Positions 1 through 6,561 of a DNA stretch of 14,257 nt are shown here, in pieces. Source of the DNA: M55B174 sp964618065 (GTDB lineage: Bacteria > Patescibacteriota > Minisyncoccia > CAIUEV01 > JAHKAQ01); assembly GCA_964618065.1 (NCBI GenBank), contig CAZTZK010000042.1, positions 1-14,257 of the forward strand, read 5' to 3'. The stretch's first letter is position 1. The number at the start of each line of letters is the position of its first letter. The translations under genes were made by a program, and so were the position numbers. The notes under the pieces were generated by a model. It ran no database searches, was not told the DNA's origin, and saw nothing but the letters and a program-made list of their open reading frames with translations.

Positions 1-26
1 ACATAAAGAAATTTTTAATATAAATT

Positions 27-803
27 ATGGAAAGAAAAACAAAACAAATTATTATTATTTCTGTTTATCTGCTTATCTTTATCGGAGGTATCTTTTTGAT
101 TTATAAGATTTTTTGGGGAGCTTCTTGCAGTGATGGTAAAAAAAACGGAGGAGAAGAAGGAATAGACTGTGGAGGTCCGTGTCCTAAACCTTGTGCGGAA
201 AATGTTGTATTAAAGAGATTGCAAACAGGTCCTGTTTCTATAATAAAATATAAAGGAAAATTTGATGTAGCCCTGGAGGTTACAAATGTTAATGACAGAT
301 TTGGCTTTGAGAAAGTCTCCTATGCAACTATTCTCTATAAAGGGGAAGAAGAAGTCGGTCGTAAAGAGGGGAAGTTTTATATTTTACCCAATGAAATTCG
401 TTATCTTATTGAAACAGGGATAGAATGTAAAGATTCACCTGATAATGCTAAAGTTATTTTCAAAGAAGAAGAATGGGGAGAATACAAAAAAAGAGAAAAA
501 CCTAAGCTGGAAATATTAAATAAAGTTTCTAAATATGGGGAAGGCAAAGGCAATTTTTTTGAAGTCAACTTTCAATTAGCTAACCGCAGCAGTTACGATT
601 TTTTTACTGTTGATCTGGATGCAGTTCTAAAGGATAAAAATAATAAAATAATTGCGGTTAATAAGGCTAACTTAAATGCTGTAGAAGCGGGAGAAGTAAG
701 AGATTTTAGATTTATTTGGCCCACTGAATTTGAAGGACAGGTAGATAGTGTTGAAATTAAAGCTCAAAGTAATATTTTTGATCTTCAAAATATCTCCTCC
801 TAA
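27..803 (+). CDS. Membrane-anchored extracytoplasmic protein with a Cys-rich motif, function unknown
   Basis: I do not recognise a characterised family for this 258-residue protein. One hydrophobic segment at residues 8-30, after a short basic start, should anchor it in the membrane with the rest outside. Directly after the membrane segment is a Cys-rich stretch (residues 34-56; Cys34, Cys48, Cys52, Cys56) of the form C-x-D-G-x-x-N-G ... D-C-G-G-x-C. I have met this pattern in short anchored proteins of Parcubacteria-type genomes; it could bind a metal or form disulfides. The remainder (about 60-250) looks beta-rich, perhaps two Ig-like or FxLYD-like domains ('FDVALEVTNVN' and 'FFEVNFQLANRSSYDF' are typical strands). 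The ATG is the first available and has no Shine-Dalgarno site. It lies 38 bases upstream of the SEDS polymerase gene and may share its transcript, which weakly suggests an envelope role. Confidence 0.75.
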   Translation: MERKTKQIIIISVYLLIFIGGIFLIYKIFWGASCSDGKKNGGEEGIDCGGPCPKPCAENVVLKRLQTGPVSIIKYKGKFDVALEVTNVNDRFGFEKVSYATILYKGEEEVGRKEGKFYILPNEIRYLIETGIECKDSPDNAKVIFKEEEWGEYKKREKPKLEILNKVSKYGEGKGNFFEVNFQLANRSSYDFFTVDLDAVLKDKNNKIIAVNKANLNAVEAGEVRDFRFIWPTEFEGQVDSVEIKAQSNIFDLQNISS

Positions 804-841
804 TAAATTTTGGAGTTTTCTTCCTTCTCTTTAATTTAAAC

Positions 842-1960
842 ATGGAAAAATTAAACAAATTATTTTCTTTTGATGTAAAGTTATTTTTCGGAGTTCTTTT
901 TTTGATGGCCATTGGTCTTTTAGCTATTTATAGTGTTTCTTTTGAGAATCCAGGTTTTAATAATTTCAAAAGACAAGCCCTTTTTGTGGTGCTAGCCCTT
1001 ATTATTTTTGGAATTATCACTCGGATTAATTATGGAGTATGGGAAAATTATGCCGGTGTTATCTACTTTGGAGGGTTTCTATTAATGGTTTTAGTCCTAT
1101 TTTTTGGAGAAGAAAAACATGGAACGATTGGTTGGTTAGGTAGTTCATCTTATCATCTTCAACCGGTGGAGATTATTAAAATGGCTGTTATTTTAATTGT
1201 TGCCCGTTATTTTGCAAAATTAAAGCCAACTGACAAAAGGGCGCGTCATATTTTTATTTCCGGTGCCTATTGTTTGTTGCCATTTTTTTTAGCTTTAATG
1301 CAGCCTGATTTTGGTTCGGCGGCTGTAATTGTTGGAATTTGGCTTATTATCCTTTTAATCTGGGGGATTAAAAAGAGACAAGCTATTGTTCTAGGGGGAA
1401 TAGCTCTTTTTATTTCTGCCTTAGGTTGGCTGTTCTTTTTACAGCCATATCAGAAAGAAAGAGTATCTGTTTTTTTAAATCCCGGGAGTGATCCTTCAAA
1501 AAGCGGTTACCATGTCCTTCAATCAATGACAGCAATTGGTTCTGGAGGAATTTATGGCAAAGGTTTAGGTTATGGCTCTCAATCTCAGCTTCATTTTCTT
1601 CCTGAAGCTCATACGGATTTCATTTTTTCGGTTATTGGAGAAGAGCTGGGATTTATTGGGGTAACTATTTTGTTATTAGGGTTTGCTTTCTTATTTTTTG
1701 GAATTTATCGGATTGCTCGTAAAAGTGTTGATAATTTCGGCCGATTTATTGTAGTGGGAACATTGGGTCTTTTCTTTATTCAATTTGGAGTTAATATAGG
1801 GATGAATATTGGTCTTTTCCCTGTCACCGGCCTACCCCTCCCTTTTGTTTCTTACGGAGGAAGCTCTCTGTTGGTGAGTATGTTTTTGTTGGGAATAGTC
1901 TTTAATATCGGTTTTGTTAGTCAAAAGTTAAAAGGTTACTTAGCTAATGAAAATTTTTAA
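842..1960 (+). CDS. rodA: RodA-type SEDS peptidoglycan glycosyltransferase
   Basis: A 372-residue polytopic membrane protein with about ten hydrophobic helices, the usual size and shape of the SEDS family (RodA/FtsW/SpoVE). These enzymes polymerise lipid II into glycan strands together with a class B penicillin-binding protein. Family signatures are present: 'LQPVEIIKMAVILIVARYF' (106-124), 'GYHVLQSMTAIGSGG' (222-236), 'FLPEAHTDFIFSVIGEELG' (252-270) with Asp259 at the catalytic-Asp position, and 'GLPLPFVSYGGSSLL' near the C-terminus. The GYHV-Q-S, AIGSGG and SQSQLHFLPE pattern favours RodA (elongation) over FtsW (division), although 'LPEAHTDFIF' is shared with FtsW. No PBP2 or mre gene is in view, so the subfamily is inferred from motifs alone. 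There is no Shine-Dalgarno site before the ATG. Confidence 0.9.
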   Translation: MEKLNKLFSFDVKLFFGVLFLMAIGLLAIYSVSFENPGFNNFKRQALFVVLALIIFGIITRINYGVWENYAGVIYFGGFLLMVLVLFFGEEKHGTIGWLGSSSYHLQPVEIIKMAVILIVARYFAKLKPTDKRARHIFISGAYCLLPFFLALMQPDFGSAAVIVGIWLIILLIWGIKKRQAIVLGGIALFISALGWLFFLQPYQKERVSVFLNPGSDPSKSGYHVLQSMTAIGSGGIYGKGLGYGSQSQLHFLPEAHTDFIFSVIGEELGFIGVTILLLGFAFLFFGIYRIARKSVDNFGRFIVVGTLGLFFIQFGVNIGMNIGLFPVTGLPLPFVSYGGSSLLVSMFLLGIVFNIGFVSQKLKGYLANENF

Positions 1961-1991
1961 AACGTTTTGTAAATAGTTGGCGAAGCAAGGC

Positions 1992-2019
1992 TTGACGTCT
2001 TTAGGGCGGATGTTAATAT
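1992..2019 (+). promoter_or_regulatory. Sigma-70-like promoter for the zinc-ribbon/bL25 pair
   Basis: TTGACG (1992-1997) and TAATAT (2014-2019) are separated by 16 bases, close to the sigma-70 consensus. Transcription would start near 2026, leaving a leader of about 70 bases before the ATG at 2095. The preceding gene ends at 1960, so this probably starts a new transcription unit. The leader holds a weak AGAA/TTCT hairpin but no clear terminator. Confidence 0.6.
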
Positions 2020-2094
2020 ACTAATACCCTTTTAGAAACTGATTCTGGCTTTTGGAGAAATATTTTTAGAAGTTATTAAAATTATTATATTCGT

Positions 2095-2418
2095 ATGGAT
2101 TTTGAAAAAGCAAAAAATTCATTATTTCAGATTCCAGAAGTTTGTCCTAATTGTTCTCATAAATTTAATAAAGCAGAGGCCAGCATAATTGGGAATAAAG
2201 GGAATTCTATTATTATCCACATTACTTGTCCTTACTGTGGAGTTTCAATGATTTCTAATATTTCTTTAAATAGTTCCGGAATAATGACAGTAGGCATGCT
2301 TACTGATTTAAGTAAAAAGGATTTAGGTATGCTTAAGGGTAAAAGCCCCATTTCCGTGGATGACATTATTGAAATATATGAATATATTGAAAAAAAAGGA
2401 TCTATTAAATTTAACTAA
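2095..2418 (+). CDS. Small zinc-ribbon protein, function unknown
   Basis: A 107-residue protein with two CxxC knuckles, 'VCPNC' (Cys17, Cys20) and 'TCPYC' (Cys45, Cys48). They are spaced like a zinc ribbon in which a beta hairpin separates the two metal-binding turns. The C-terminal half ('SKKDLGMLKGKSPISVDDIIEIYEYIEKKG') is probably helical. No enzyme motif is visible. The stop codon is followed after only two bases by the bL25 start, so the two are almost certainly co-transcribed and perhaps translationally coupled. A role around translation or RNA is therefore plausible, but this rests on context only. There is no Shine-Dalgarno site. Confidence 0.75.
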   Translation: MDFEKAKNSLFQIPEVCPNCSHKFNKAEASIIGNKGNSIIIHITCPYCGVSMISNISLNSSGIMTVGMLTDLSKKDLGMLKGKSPISVDDIIEIYEYIEKKGSIKFN

Positions 2419-2420
2419 AA

Positions 2421-3179
2421 ATGATTGCCGAATTTAAATTAATTGCCAAGGAAAGAGATACCAAAAAAGATAAACTCAGTGAATTAAGGAAGAATAACTT
2501 TGTTCCGGGGGTGGTTTATGGGAATAAATTGGCTCCCCAATTGCTTTATTTTGATAAAAAGCAAGCTGAATTTCTTGAAGAGTCGGCTGGTAAAGCAATC
2601 GTTATCCCTCTTTTTGTTGAAGGTGATAAAAGTGAGAAGCATGTTATTATTCAGGATCTCCAACATGATAAAATTGATGAAAAATTATTGCATATTGATC
2701 TTTATGCAATTGATATGCAGAAAGAGGTTAAAACTGAGATACCTCTAGAGCTTAAAGGGGTTTCTTTGGCTGTTAAGGATATGGGAGGAACTTTAGTAAA
2801 AAATATGGAAGAGATTTCAATAAAATGTCTCCCCGTTGATCTTCCTGAAAAGATTGTTGTTGATATAAGCGTTCTGAAGACATTTGATGATTTAATTTGT
2901 ATTAAAGATTTGGAAGTTCCTGCTAAAATTGAAGTATTTAATAATCCCGAAGATATAGTGGCAAAAGTTTCCGAACCTAGATCAGAAGAAGAAATTGAAG
3001 AATTAGAAGAGAGTGTTGAGGGAGACGTTTCTCAAGTTGAAGGAGTTGCTGACGCAGAGAAAGAAGGAGAAGAGGGGGAAGAAGGAGGAAAGAAAACCGA
3101 AACAGAAGAGAAAGCTCCTGAAGCTGAAAAAGAAACTGAAGAAAAAACTCAAAAAGAAGAAACTGAAAAGCAAAATTAA
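2421..3179 (+). CDS. rplY: Large-subunit ribosomal protein bL25 (CTC/TL5 type) with acidic tail
   Basis: A 252-residue protein of the long CTC/TL5 form of bL25, which binds 5S rRNA in the central protuberance of the 50S subunit. The N-terminal L25 domain shows 'LRKNNFVPGVVYG' (22-34) and 'HIDLYAID' (91-98). A C-terminal beta domain (about 100-185) follows with 'IPLELKGVSLAVKDMGG'. Residues 186-252 form an extremely acidic, low-complexity tail of Glu/Lys/Thr/Gly that looks disordered; acidic tails are common in this family but this one is long. The ATG is two bases after the zinc-ribbon stop codon. There is no Shine-Dalgarno site, consistent with translational coupling. The first of several antisense Leu/Phe-rich open frames here is just the mirror of the acidic tail. 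Confidence 0.95.
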   Translation: MIAEFKLIAKERDTKKDKLSELRKNNFVPGVVYGNKLAPQLLYFDKKQAEFLEESAGKAIVIPLFVEGDKSEKHVIIQDLQHDKIDEKLLHIDLYAIDMQKEVKTEIPLELKGVSLAVKDMGGTLVKNMEEISIKCLPVDLPEKIVVDISVLKTFDDLICIKDLEVPAKIEVFNNPEDIVAKVSEPRSEEEIEELEESVEGDVSQVEGVADAEKEGEEGEEGGKKTETEEKAPEAEKETEEKTQKEETEKQN

Positions 3180-3242
3180 TAAAAAAATTTAGGTTAAAAA
3201 GATTCCAGTCTGACACTCAAGGGATTTTGCGATTTTAATTTT

Positions 3243-4628
3243 ATGAAAATTTTTTGGTTTAAAAAAAGACAGCTAGAGCATTCAAAAAACATTTTCCAAA
3301 CGCTTCTATTTTTTATTTTGGCGTTGTTTTTGTTTTCTTCAGCTTTTTCTCTTAAAAAAATTTATGCCGAAGAAGAATCGCCGGAAGAATTACCGGGAGA
3401 AGAAAACCAAAAAGAGATTAAAGATAAAAAAGCCGAGCTCAAAGAAGCAGAAAGCCGAACTTCCCAATATCAAGAAAAAACCGAGGCACTTTCTGAAAAA
3501 GTCAAGACTTTAGAAGAAGTTGTTAGAGAAATAAATAAAGAGATTTCAGAAACTGAACAATCTTTACAGGAAACTCAAGCTGAAATTGATAAAGTTCAAA
3601 TCAGCATTGATTCTAAAACTCAAGAAATAAATGGCAAGGAAAAAGAGTTGGCTTCAAAAAGGAAAATCCTTTCTGAATATATCAGAGAAATTGACCGTCT
3701 TTCTCGCCAATCTATGGTTGAAGTTTTTTTGTCTTCTCAAGATTTAGGAGATTATCTCCAGGATTTGAATTCTTTAAATAAGACTTCAGGAGATATCCAG
3801 AAAATTTATAATGAGATTAAAGAGTACAAAATAATGTTGTTAGAGGAAAGAAAAAACCTTGAAGCGGAAATGGAAAATCATACCGCTTTAAAAACAATGC
3901 AAAAACAACAAAAATTTTATCTAGAAAATAGTAAAGCTCATAAAGATAAAATTCTAGAAGAAACCAAAGGAGAAGAATCACGTTTTCAAAAAATGCTTGC
4001 AGAGAATGAAATAGTAGTAAATCGGATTTATGAAGAACTTACTGCCTTGCAAAGTTTAGGTACCCCTATAGATTTTGAAGATGCTCTAAATGCAGCTCGC
4101 TATGCTTCTAGAAAAACTGGAGTCAGGGAAGCTTTTTTGTTGGGAGTTTTGAGAGTTGAGTCCAATATGGGGGCTAATGTGGGAGGAGGGAATTACAATG
4201 TTGATATGCATCCGGCGCAAAGAAATAATTTTGAAGAAATTTGTGAAGAATTAGGTTATGACCCTGACGATAGACCGGTTTCTCGCAAACCGTGTTATAG
4301 GGATGAAGAGGGGAATTGTACCGGTTGGGGAGGAGCTATGGGGCCAGCTCAATTTATGCCTTCTACTTGGTTAGGTTATGAAAAGAAAGTGGAGGAAACG
4401 ATGGGGATTGAACATGCTAATCCTTGGAATATCCGTCATGCTTTGGTAGCGATGGGACTTAAATTGGCTAAAATTCCCGGGGTAACAAAAGGAGACGAAA
4501 AAGCAGAAAGCAAAGCAGCTAATATGTATCTGGCTGGTGGTAATTGGGAAAGTTTTACTTGGTATGGAGATAGAGTTTTAGCTTTTGCTAAAGCTTTTGA
4601 AAAGAAAATTAAAGAAGAGGGGCTTTAA
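3243..4628 (+). CDS. Secreted coiled-coil peptidoglycan hydrolase with lytic transglycosylase domain
   Basis: A 461-residue exported protein. An N-terminal hydrophobic segment (about 18-40, ending near 'IYAEEE') looks like a signal peptide or anchor. Residues about 55-270 are a long Glu/Lys-rich coiled coil containing 'EVFLSSQDLGDYLQDLNSLNK' around 160-180. That resembles the regulatory coil of PcsB/CwlO/EnvC-type cell-separation hydrolases. Residues about 278-455 are a lysozyme-like lytic transglycosylase of the SLT/MltB kind: 'FLLGVLRVESNMG' supplies the likely catalytic Glu306, followed by 'GGAMGPAQFMPSTWLGY' and 'AANMYLAGGNW'. It would cleave glycan strands outside the membrane. PcsB/CwlO usually carry a CHAP, NlpC or LytM domain, so the transglycosylase partner is notable. 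A Cys-containing insert (334-359; Cys334, Cys351, Cys359) sits between the catalytic Glu and the GPAQFMP motif. The ATG has no Shine-Dalgarno site. Confidence 0.85.
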   Translation: MKIFWFKKRQLEHSKNIFQTLLFFILALFLFSSAFSLKKIYAEEESPEELPGEENQKEIKDKKAELKEAESRTSQYQEKTEALSEKVKTLEEVVREINKEISETEQSLQETQAEIDKVQISIDSKTQEINGKEKELASKRKILSEYIREIDRLSRQSMVEVFLSSQDLGDYLQDLNSLNKTSGDIQKIYNEIKEYKIMLLEERKNLEAEMENHTALKTMQKQQKFYLENSKAHKDKILEETKGEESRFQKMLAENEIVVNRIYEELTALQSLGTPIDFEDALNAARYASRKTGVREAFLLGVLRVESNMGANVGGGNYNVDMHPAQRNNFEEICEELGYDPDDRPVSRKPCYRDEEGNCTGWGGAMGPAQFMPSTWLGYEKKVEETMGIEHANPWNIRHALVAMGLKLAKIPGVTKGDEKAESKAANMYLAGGNWESFTWYGDRVLAFAKAFEKKIKEEGL

Positions 4629-4644
4629 TCCAATTTTTAATTTT

Positions 4645-5802
4645 ATGAAAATAGCTTTTTTTACTAACAACTATCTTCCGTACGTTTCAGGAGTAGGGAG
4701 CTCTATTGAAAATTTTCGCTTGGAACTTGAAAAGAGGGGTCATTCTGTTTATGTTCTGGCGCCCTCATTTGATAAAAAAATTGAAAAAGCGGACGACAAA
4801 AAAATTATTCGTTATCCTAGTTTTCAGACAAAAGTCAAAGTCTCTTTTCCGGTAGCCTTATTACCTTCTTTCAAAATAGATAAATTAATCAGAAAAATTA
4901 ATCCTGATATTTTTCATGCGCATCATCCTTTTTGGCTAGGCAATGAGGCTTTACAGCACTCTAAGAAATTAAAAAAGCCTTTAATTTTTACGGCTCACAC
5001 TAAGTTTGAGCATTATGTCCATTATGTTCCCTTTTTACCCTCTAAAATTTTAGCCAAAATTTTAGTTAAAAGAAGAAGCCTTTTTGCTAACAAATGTCTG
5101 GCCGTTATAGCTCCAACGGAAATAATTAAGAGAGAACTTATAAAGGAGGGAGTTAAAAAACCGATTTATGTCGTTCAATCGGGGATAAAATTAAATAATT
5201 TTAAAAAGGCTAATGGGGAAAAAATTAGAAAAAAACATGGTATTTCTCCCCAAGAAAAGGTCCTTCTCTTTTTAGGGAGACTGGAAAAAGAAAAGAATTT
5301 AGATCTTCTCTTAAAAATTATTCCTTCTATCGTCAATAAATATCCTTTGGCTAAGTTTTTAATAGTGGGTGATGGTTTTGAGAAGAAAAAATTTAATATT
5401 TTAGAAAAAAAATATCCTCAAAGAGTTATTTGTCCTGGGAGAGTAGACTATAAAGAAGCGCCCTCTTATTATAAAGCTGCTGATATTTTTGTTCAGCCTT
5501 CTCTTTCTGAGACTCAAGGATTAAATACCATGGAAGCAATGATTGCAGAATCGGCAATAATAGTTGCTAATTCTAAAGTAATTAATGGTTTTATTAAAAA
5601 TGGGAAAAATGGTTTACTTGTAAAGGCTAATGTAAAAAGTTTTCTTAAAGCGATTTCTCTTTTGTTGGATGATCCAGATTATCTTTTGAAATTTAAAAAA
5701 GAAGCGGGTAGAATTGCAGAGGCTGTCAATACAGAAAAATGTACTGAGGATCTTTTAAAAGTTTACAATAAAGCTATTGATGCTTCCTCAAAAAATTTTT
5801 AA
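4645..5802 (+). CDS. GT4-family glycosyltransferase, probably lipid- or envelope-directed
   Basis: A 385-residue GT-B fold glycosyltransferase of family GT4. The N-terminal domain begins 'MKIAFFTNNYLPYVSGVGSSIENF', with the Gly-rich turn typical of the acceptor side, and has 'FHAHHPFWLG' and 'FTAHTKFEHY'. The C-terminal donor domain has 'LLFLGRLEKEKNLDLLL' (207-223), 'FLIVGDG' and an EX7E signature, 'SETQGLNTME', with Glu289 and Glu297. The overall pattern is close to diacylglycerol glucosyltransferases and PimB-like mannosyltransferases, but donor and acceptor cannot be read from sequence. An upstream in-frame ATG at 4585 would overlap the previous gene by 44 bases and add a basic stretch foreign to the family, so I chose the ATG at 4645. 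That start is 16 bases after the transglycosylase stop codon. No Shine-Dalgarno site is present. Confidence 0.88.
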   Translation: MKIAFFTNNYLPYVSGVGSSIENFRLELEKRGHSVYVLAPSFDKKIEKADDKKIIRYPSFQTKVKVSFPVALLPSFKIDKLIRKINPDIFHAHHPFWLGNEALQHSKKLKKPLIFTAHTKFEHYVHYVPFLPSKILAKILVKRRSLFANKCLAVIAPTEIIKRELIKEGVKKPIYVVQSGIKLNNFKKANGEKIRKKHGISPQEKVLLFLGRLEKEKNLDLLLKIIPSIVNKYPLAKFLIVGDGFEKKKFNILEKKYPQRVICPGRVDYKEAPSYYKAADIFVQPSLSETQGLNTMEAMIAESAIIVANSKVINGFIKNGKNGLLVKANVKSFLKAISLLLDDPDYLLKFKKEAGRIAEAVNTEKCTEDLLKVYNKAIDASSKNF

Positions 5803-5816
5803 ACAAATTTTTTTGA
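5788..5816 (+). terminator. Possible weak AT-only terminator after the glycosyltransferase
   Basis: An inverted repeat, TCAAAAAATTT against AATTTTTTTGA, overlaps the stop codon of the glycosyltransferase and is followed by GATTTT. The stem contains almost only A-T pairs, so it would be weak. It is listed because the next promoter begins shortly afterwards. Confidence 0.3.
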
Positions 5817-5882
5817 TTTTTGGTTCAAAGTTTGCTTCTATTCTAATTAAGTTTTAAATTGAGAAGAATCAGTTAGTTTTTA

Positions 5883-5911
5883 TTGTCTTACCTAGAGAAA
5901 AGAACTATTGT
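5883..5911 (+). promoter_or_regulatory. Promoter of the tRNA-Thr transcript
   Basis: TTGTCT (5883-5888) and TATTGT (5906-5911) are 17 bases apart. The predicted transcription start, near 5918, is about ten bases before the decayed tRNA copy. That copy and the intact tRNA-Thr would then be on one transcript. Confidence 0.5.
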
Positions 5912-5927
5912 GCCAGTTGTTATTTTT

Positions 5928-5984
5928 GCCGGCGTAGTTCAGTGGTACCTGCCTGCCGGCAGGCAGGGAGCAACTGCTTTGTAA
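5928..5984 (+). pseudogene. Decayed tRNA-Thr copy split by a palindrome in the D-loop
   Basis: The 37 tRNA-derived bases match the first 37 bases of the intact tRNA-Thr at 6024 with one change (C to T in the D-stem). The match runs through acceptor strand, D-arm and anticodon loop TTTGTAA. A 20-base palindrome sits exactly between GGTA and GAGC of the D-arm. After the anticodon loop the similarity fades: the 3' anticodon strand reads ATAGT instead of GCAGT, and no T-arm or acceptor 3' strand follows. It cannot fold as a tRNA. The simplest history is tandem duplication, then palindrome insertion, then decay of the 3' half; the order is inferred. Confidence 0.85.
5948..5967. repeat. Perfect 20-bp GC palindrome inserted in a tRNA copy
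   Basis: CCTGCCTGCCGGCAGGCAGG is its own reverse complement and is 80 percent G+C in an AT-rich window. Comparison with the intact tRNA next door shows it is an exact insertion, with no obvious target duplication. I have the impression that this palindrome recurs in Parcubacteria-type genomes, but I cannot check that here. Confidence 0.9.
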
Positions 5985-6023
5985 ATAGTTGCGTTAATTT
6001 AAAAAATAAGCTAGTTTTTTCTA

Positions 6024-6095
6024 GCCGGCGTAGCTCAGTGGTAGAGCAACTGCTTTGTAAGCAGTAGGTCGTGGGTCCGAATCCGACCGCCGGCT
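6024..6095 (+). tRNA. tRNA-Thr, anticodon UGU
   Basis: A 72-base cloverleaf. The acceptor stem GCCGGCG/CGCCGGC is perfect. The D-stem is GCTC/GAGC with loop AGTGGTA, and the anticodon stem is ACTGC/GCAGT with loop TTTGTAA, giving anticodon TGT at 6056-6058. The discriminator is U73 (6095) and CCA is not encoded. Threonine identity elements G1-C72, C2-G71, G35 and U36 are present. The T-arm is unusual: stem GTGGG/CCGAC has a central G-G mismatch and the loop is TCCGAAT, so position 55 is C instead of the near-invariant U. A bidirectional terminator follows. Confidence 0.92.
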
Positions 6096-6113
6096 CAAAA
6101 TTTTAGAATTTAT

Positions 6114-6153
6114 TCAAATCAAAAAAGCGCTTTTTAGCGCTTTTTTGATTTGA
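6114..6153. terminator. Bidirectional intrinsic terminator between tRNA-Thr and HU
   Basis: Two perfect 17-base arms (6114-6130 and 6137-6153) surround a six-base loop. The GCGC core is flanked by A6 on one side and T6 on the other, so it has a U-run in both directions. It ends the plus-strand tRNA transcript and the minus-strand HU gene, which converge here. Confidence 0.9.
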
Positions 6154-6178
6154 GGAAACAATATAAAGTACTAAGTTC

Positions 6179-6460
6179 TTATTTTACTGCTTGTTTTAGC
6201 ACAGATCCGGCTTTAAATTTAGGCACTTTAGTTGCCGGGATTTCAATTTTTTCTTTAGTTTGAGGATTAATCCCTCTTCTTCCTTTTCTCTCATTTACCC
6301 AAAAAGACCCAAAGCCAGTGAAATTTACCTTTTTATCTTCCCTTATTTTGTCGGTAATAGTTTCTAGAAGAGCGTCAACAGTTTCTTCGGTATTCTTTTT
6401 GCTTTGGTTGGTTTTCTTAGCTATGGTGCTAACGATTTCTTTTTTATTAATGATATCCAT
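6179..6460 (-). CDS. hup: HU-family DNA-binding protein
   Basis: A 93-residue histone-like protein that bends and compacts DNA as a dimer. It has the helical dimerisation part ('NKKEIVSTIAKKTNQSKKNTEETVDALLETI'), then 'VNFTGFGSFWVNERKGRRGINPQTKEKIEIP', the beta arm with its conserved 'GRNPQT'-like turn (here GINPQT), and 'PKFKAGSVLKQAV'. An in-frame ATG 15 bases upstream exists. However, GGAGGTG lies between it and the chosen ATG, six bases from the latter, so the shorter start is right. This is one of only two genes in the window with a strong Shine-Dalgarno site, in keeping with high expression. A sigma-70-like promoter lies upstream and the bidirectional terminator downstream, so it is probably monocistronic. 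Confidence 0.96.
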   Translation of the reverse strand: MDIINKKEIVSTIAKKTNQSKKNTEETVDALLETITDKIREDKKVNFTGFGSFWVNERKGRRGINPQTKEKIEIPATKVPKFKAGSVLKQAVK

Positions 6461-6466
6461 TTTTTT

Positions 6467-6473
6467 CACCTCC
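6467..6473 (-). promoter_or_regulatory. Shine-Dalgarno site that sets the HU start
   Basis: GGAGGTG on the minus strand is followed by six A residues and the ATG at 6460. It falls inside the first codons of the longer possible reading frame, which decides for the shorter start. Confidence 0.85.
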
Positions 6474-6508
6474 ATTCTTATTACGCTAGGGTTTAAAAAA
6501 CCAAAGCG

Positions 6509-6536
6509 ATATTATTTTATCCAAAGCCGAAAGCAA
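6509..6536 (-). promoter_or_regulatory. Promoter of the HU gene
   Basis: On the minus strand TTGCTT (6536-6531) and TAATAT (6514-6509) are 16 bases apart. It lies in the gap between ymdB and HU, about 50 bases upstream of the HU start, and gives HU its own transcript. Confidence 0.5.
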
Positions 6537-6561
6537 TTAAGCCTCGGGTTTTCCATCGGAT

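Noticed and set aside
1966..1979. Fourteen-base match (TTTGTAAATAGTTG) to the tail of the decayed tRNA at 5978-5991
   Set aside because: A 14-base AT-rich match is expected by chance in a window this size, and the surrounding bases here are explained by a promoter.
2484..2748. Two open frames in the bL25 N-terminal region on either strand
   Set aside because: Both lie inside a firmly identified gene and show no motif or ribosome binding site.
2977..3216. Antisense Leu/Phe-rich open frame
   Set aside because: It is the mirror of the Glu/Lys-rich tail of bL25; composition alone keeps it open.
4585..4644. Upstream start for the glycosyltransferase
   Set aside because: It would overlap the transglycosylase gene out of frame and add a Lys/Leu-rich stretch not found in GT4 enzymes; the MKIAFFTNNYLP start at 4645 is the family start.
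6461..6475. Longer HU start (five extra residues)
   Set aside because: The Shine-Dalgarno sequence GGAGGTG lies inside those codons and is properly spaced for the shorter start.
6523..6550. Possible terminator CCGA...TCGG between ymdB and HU
   Set aside because: The stem has two internal mismatches and there is no U-run after it on the ymdB strand.
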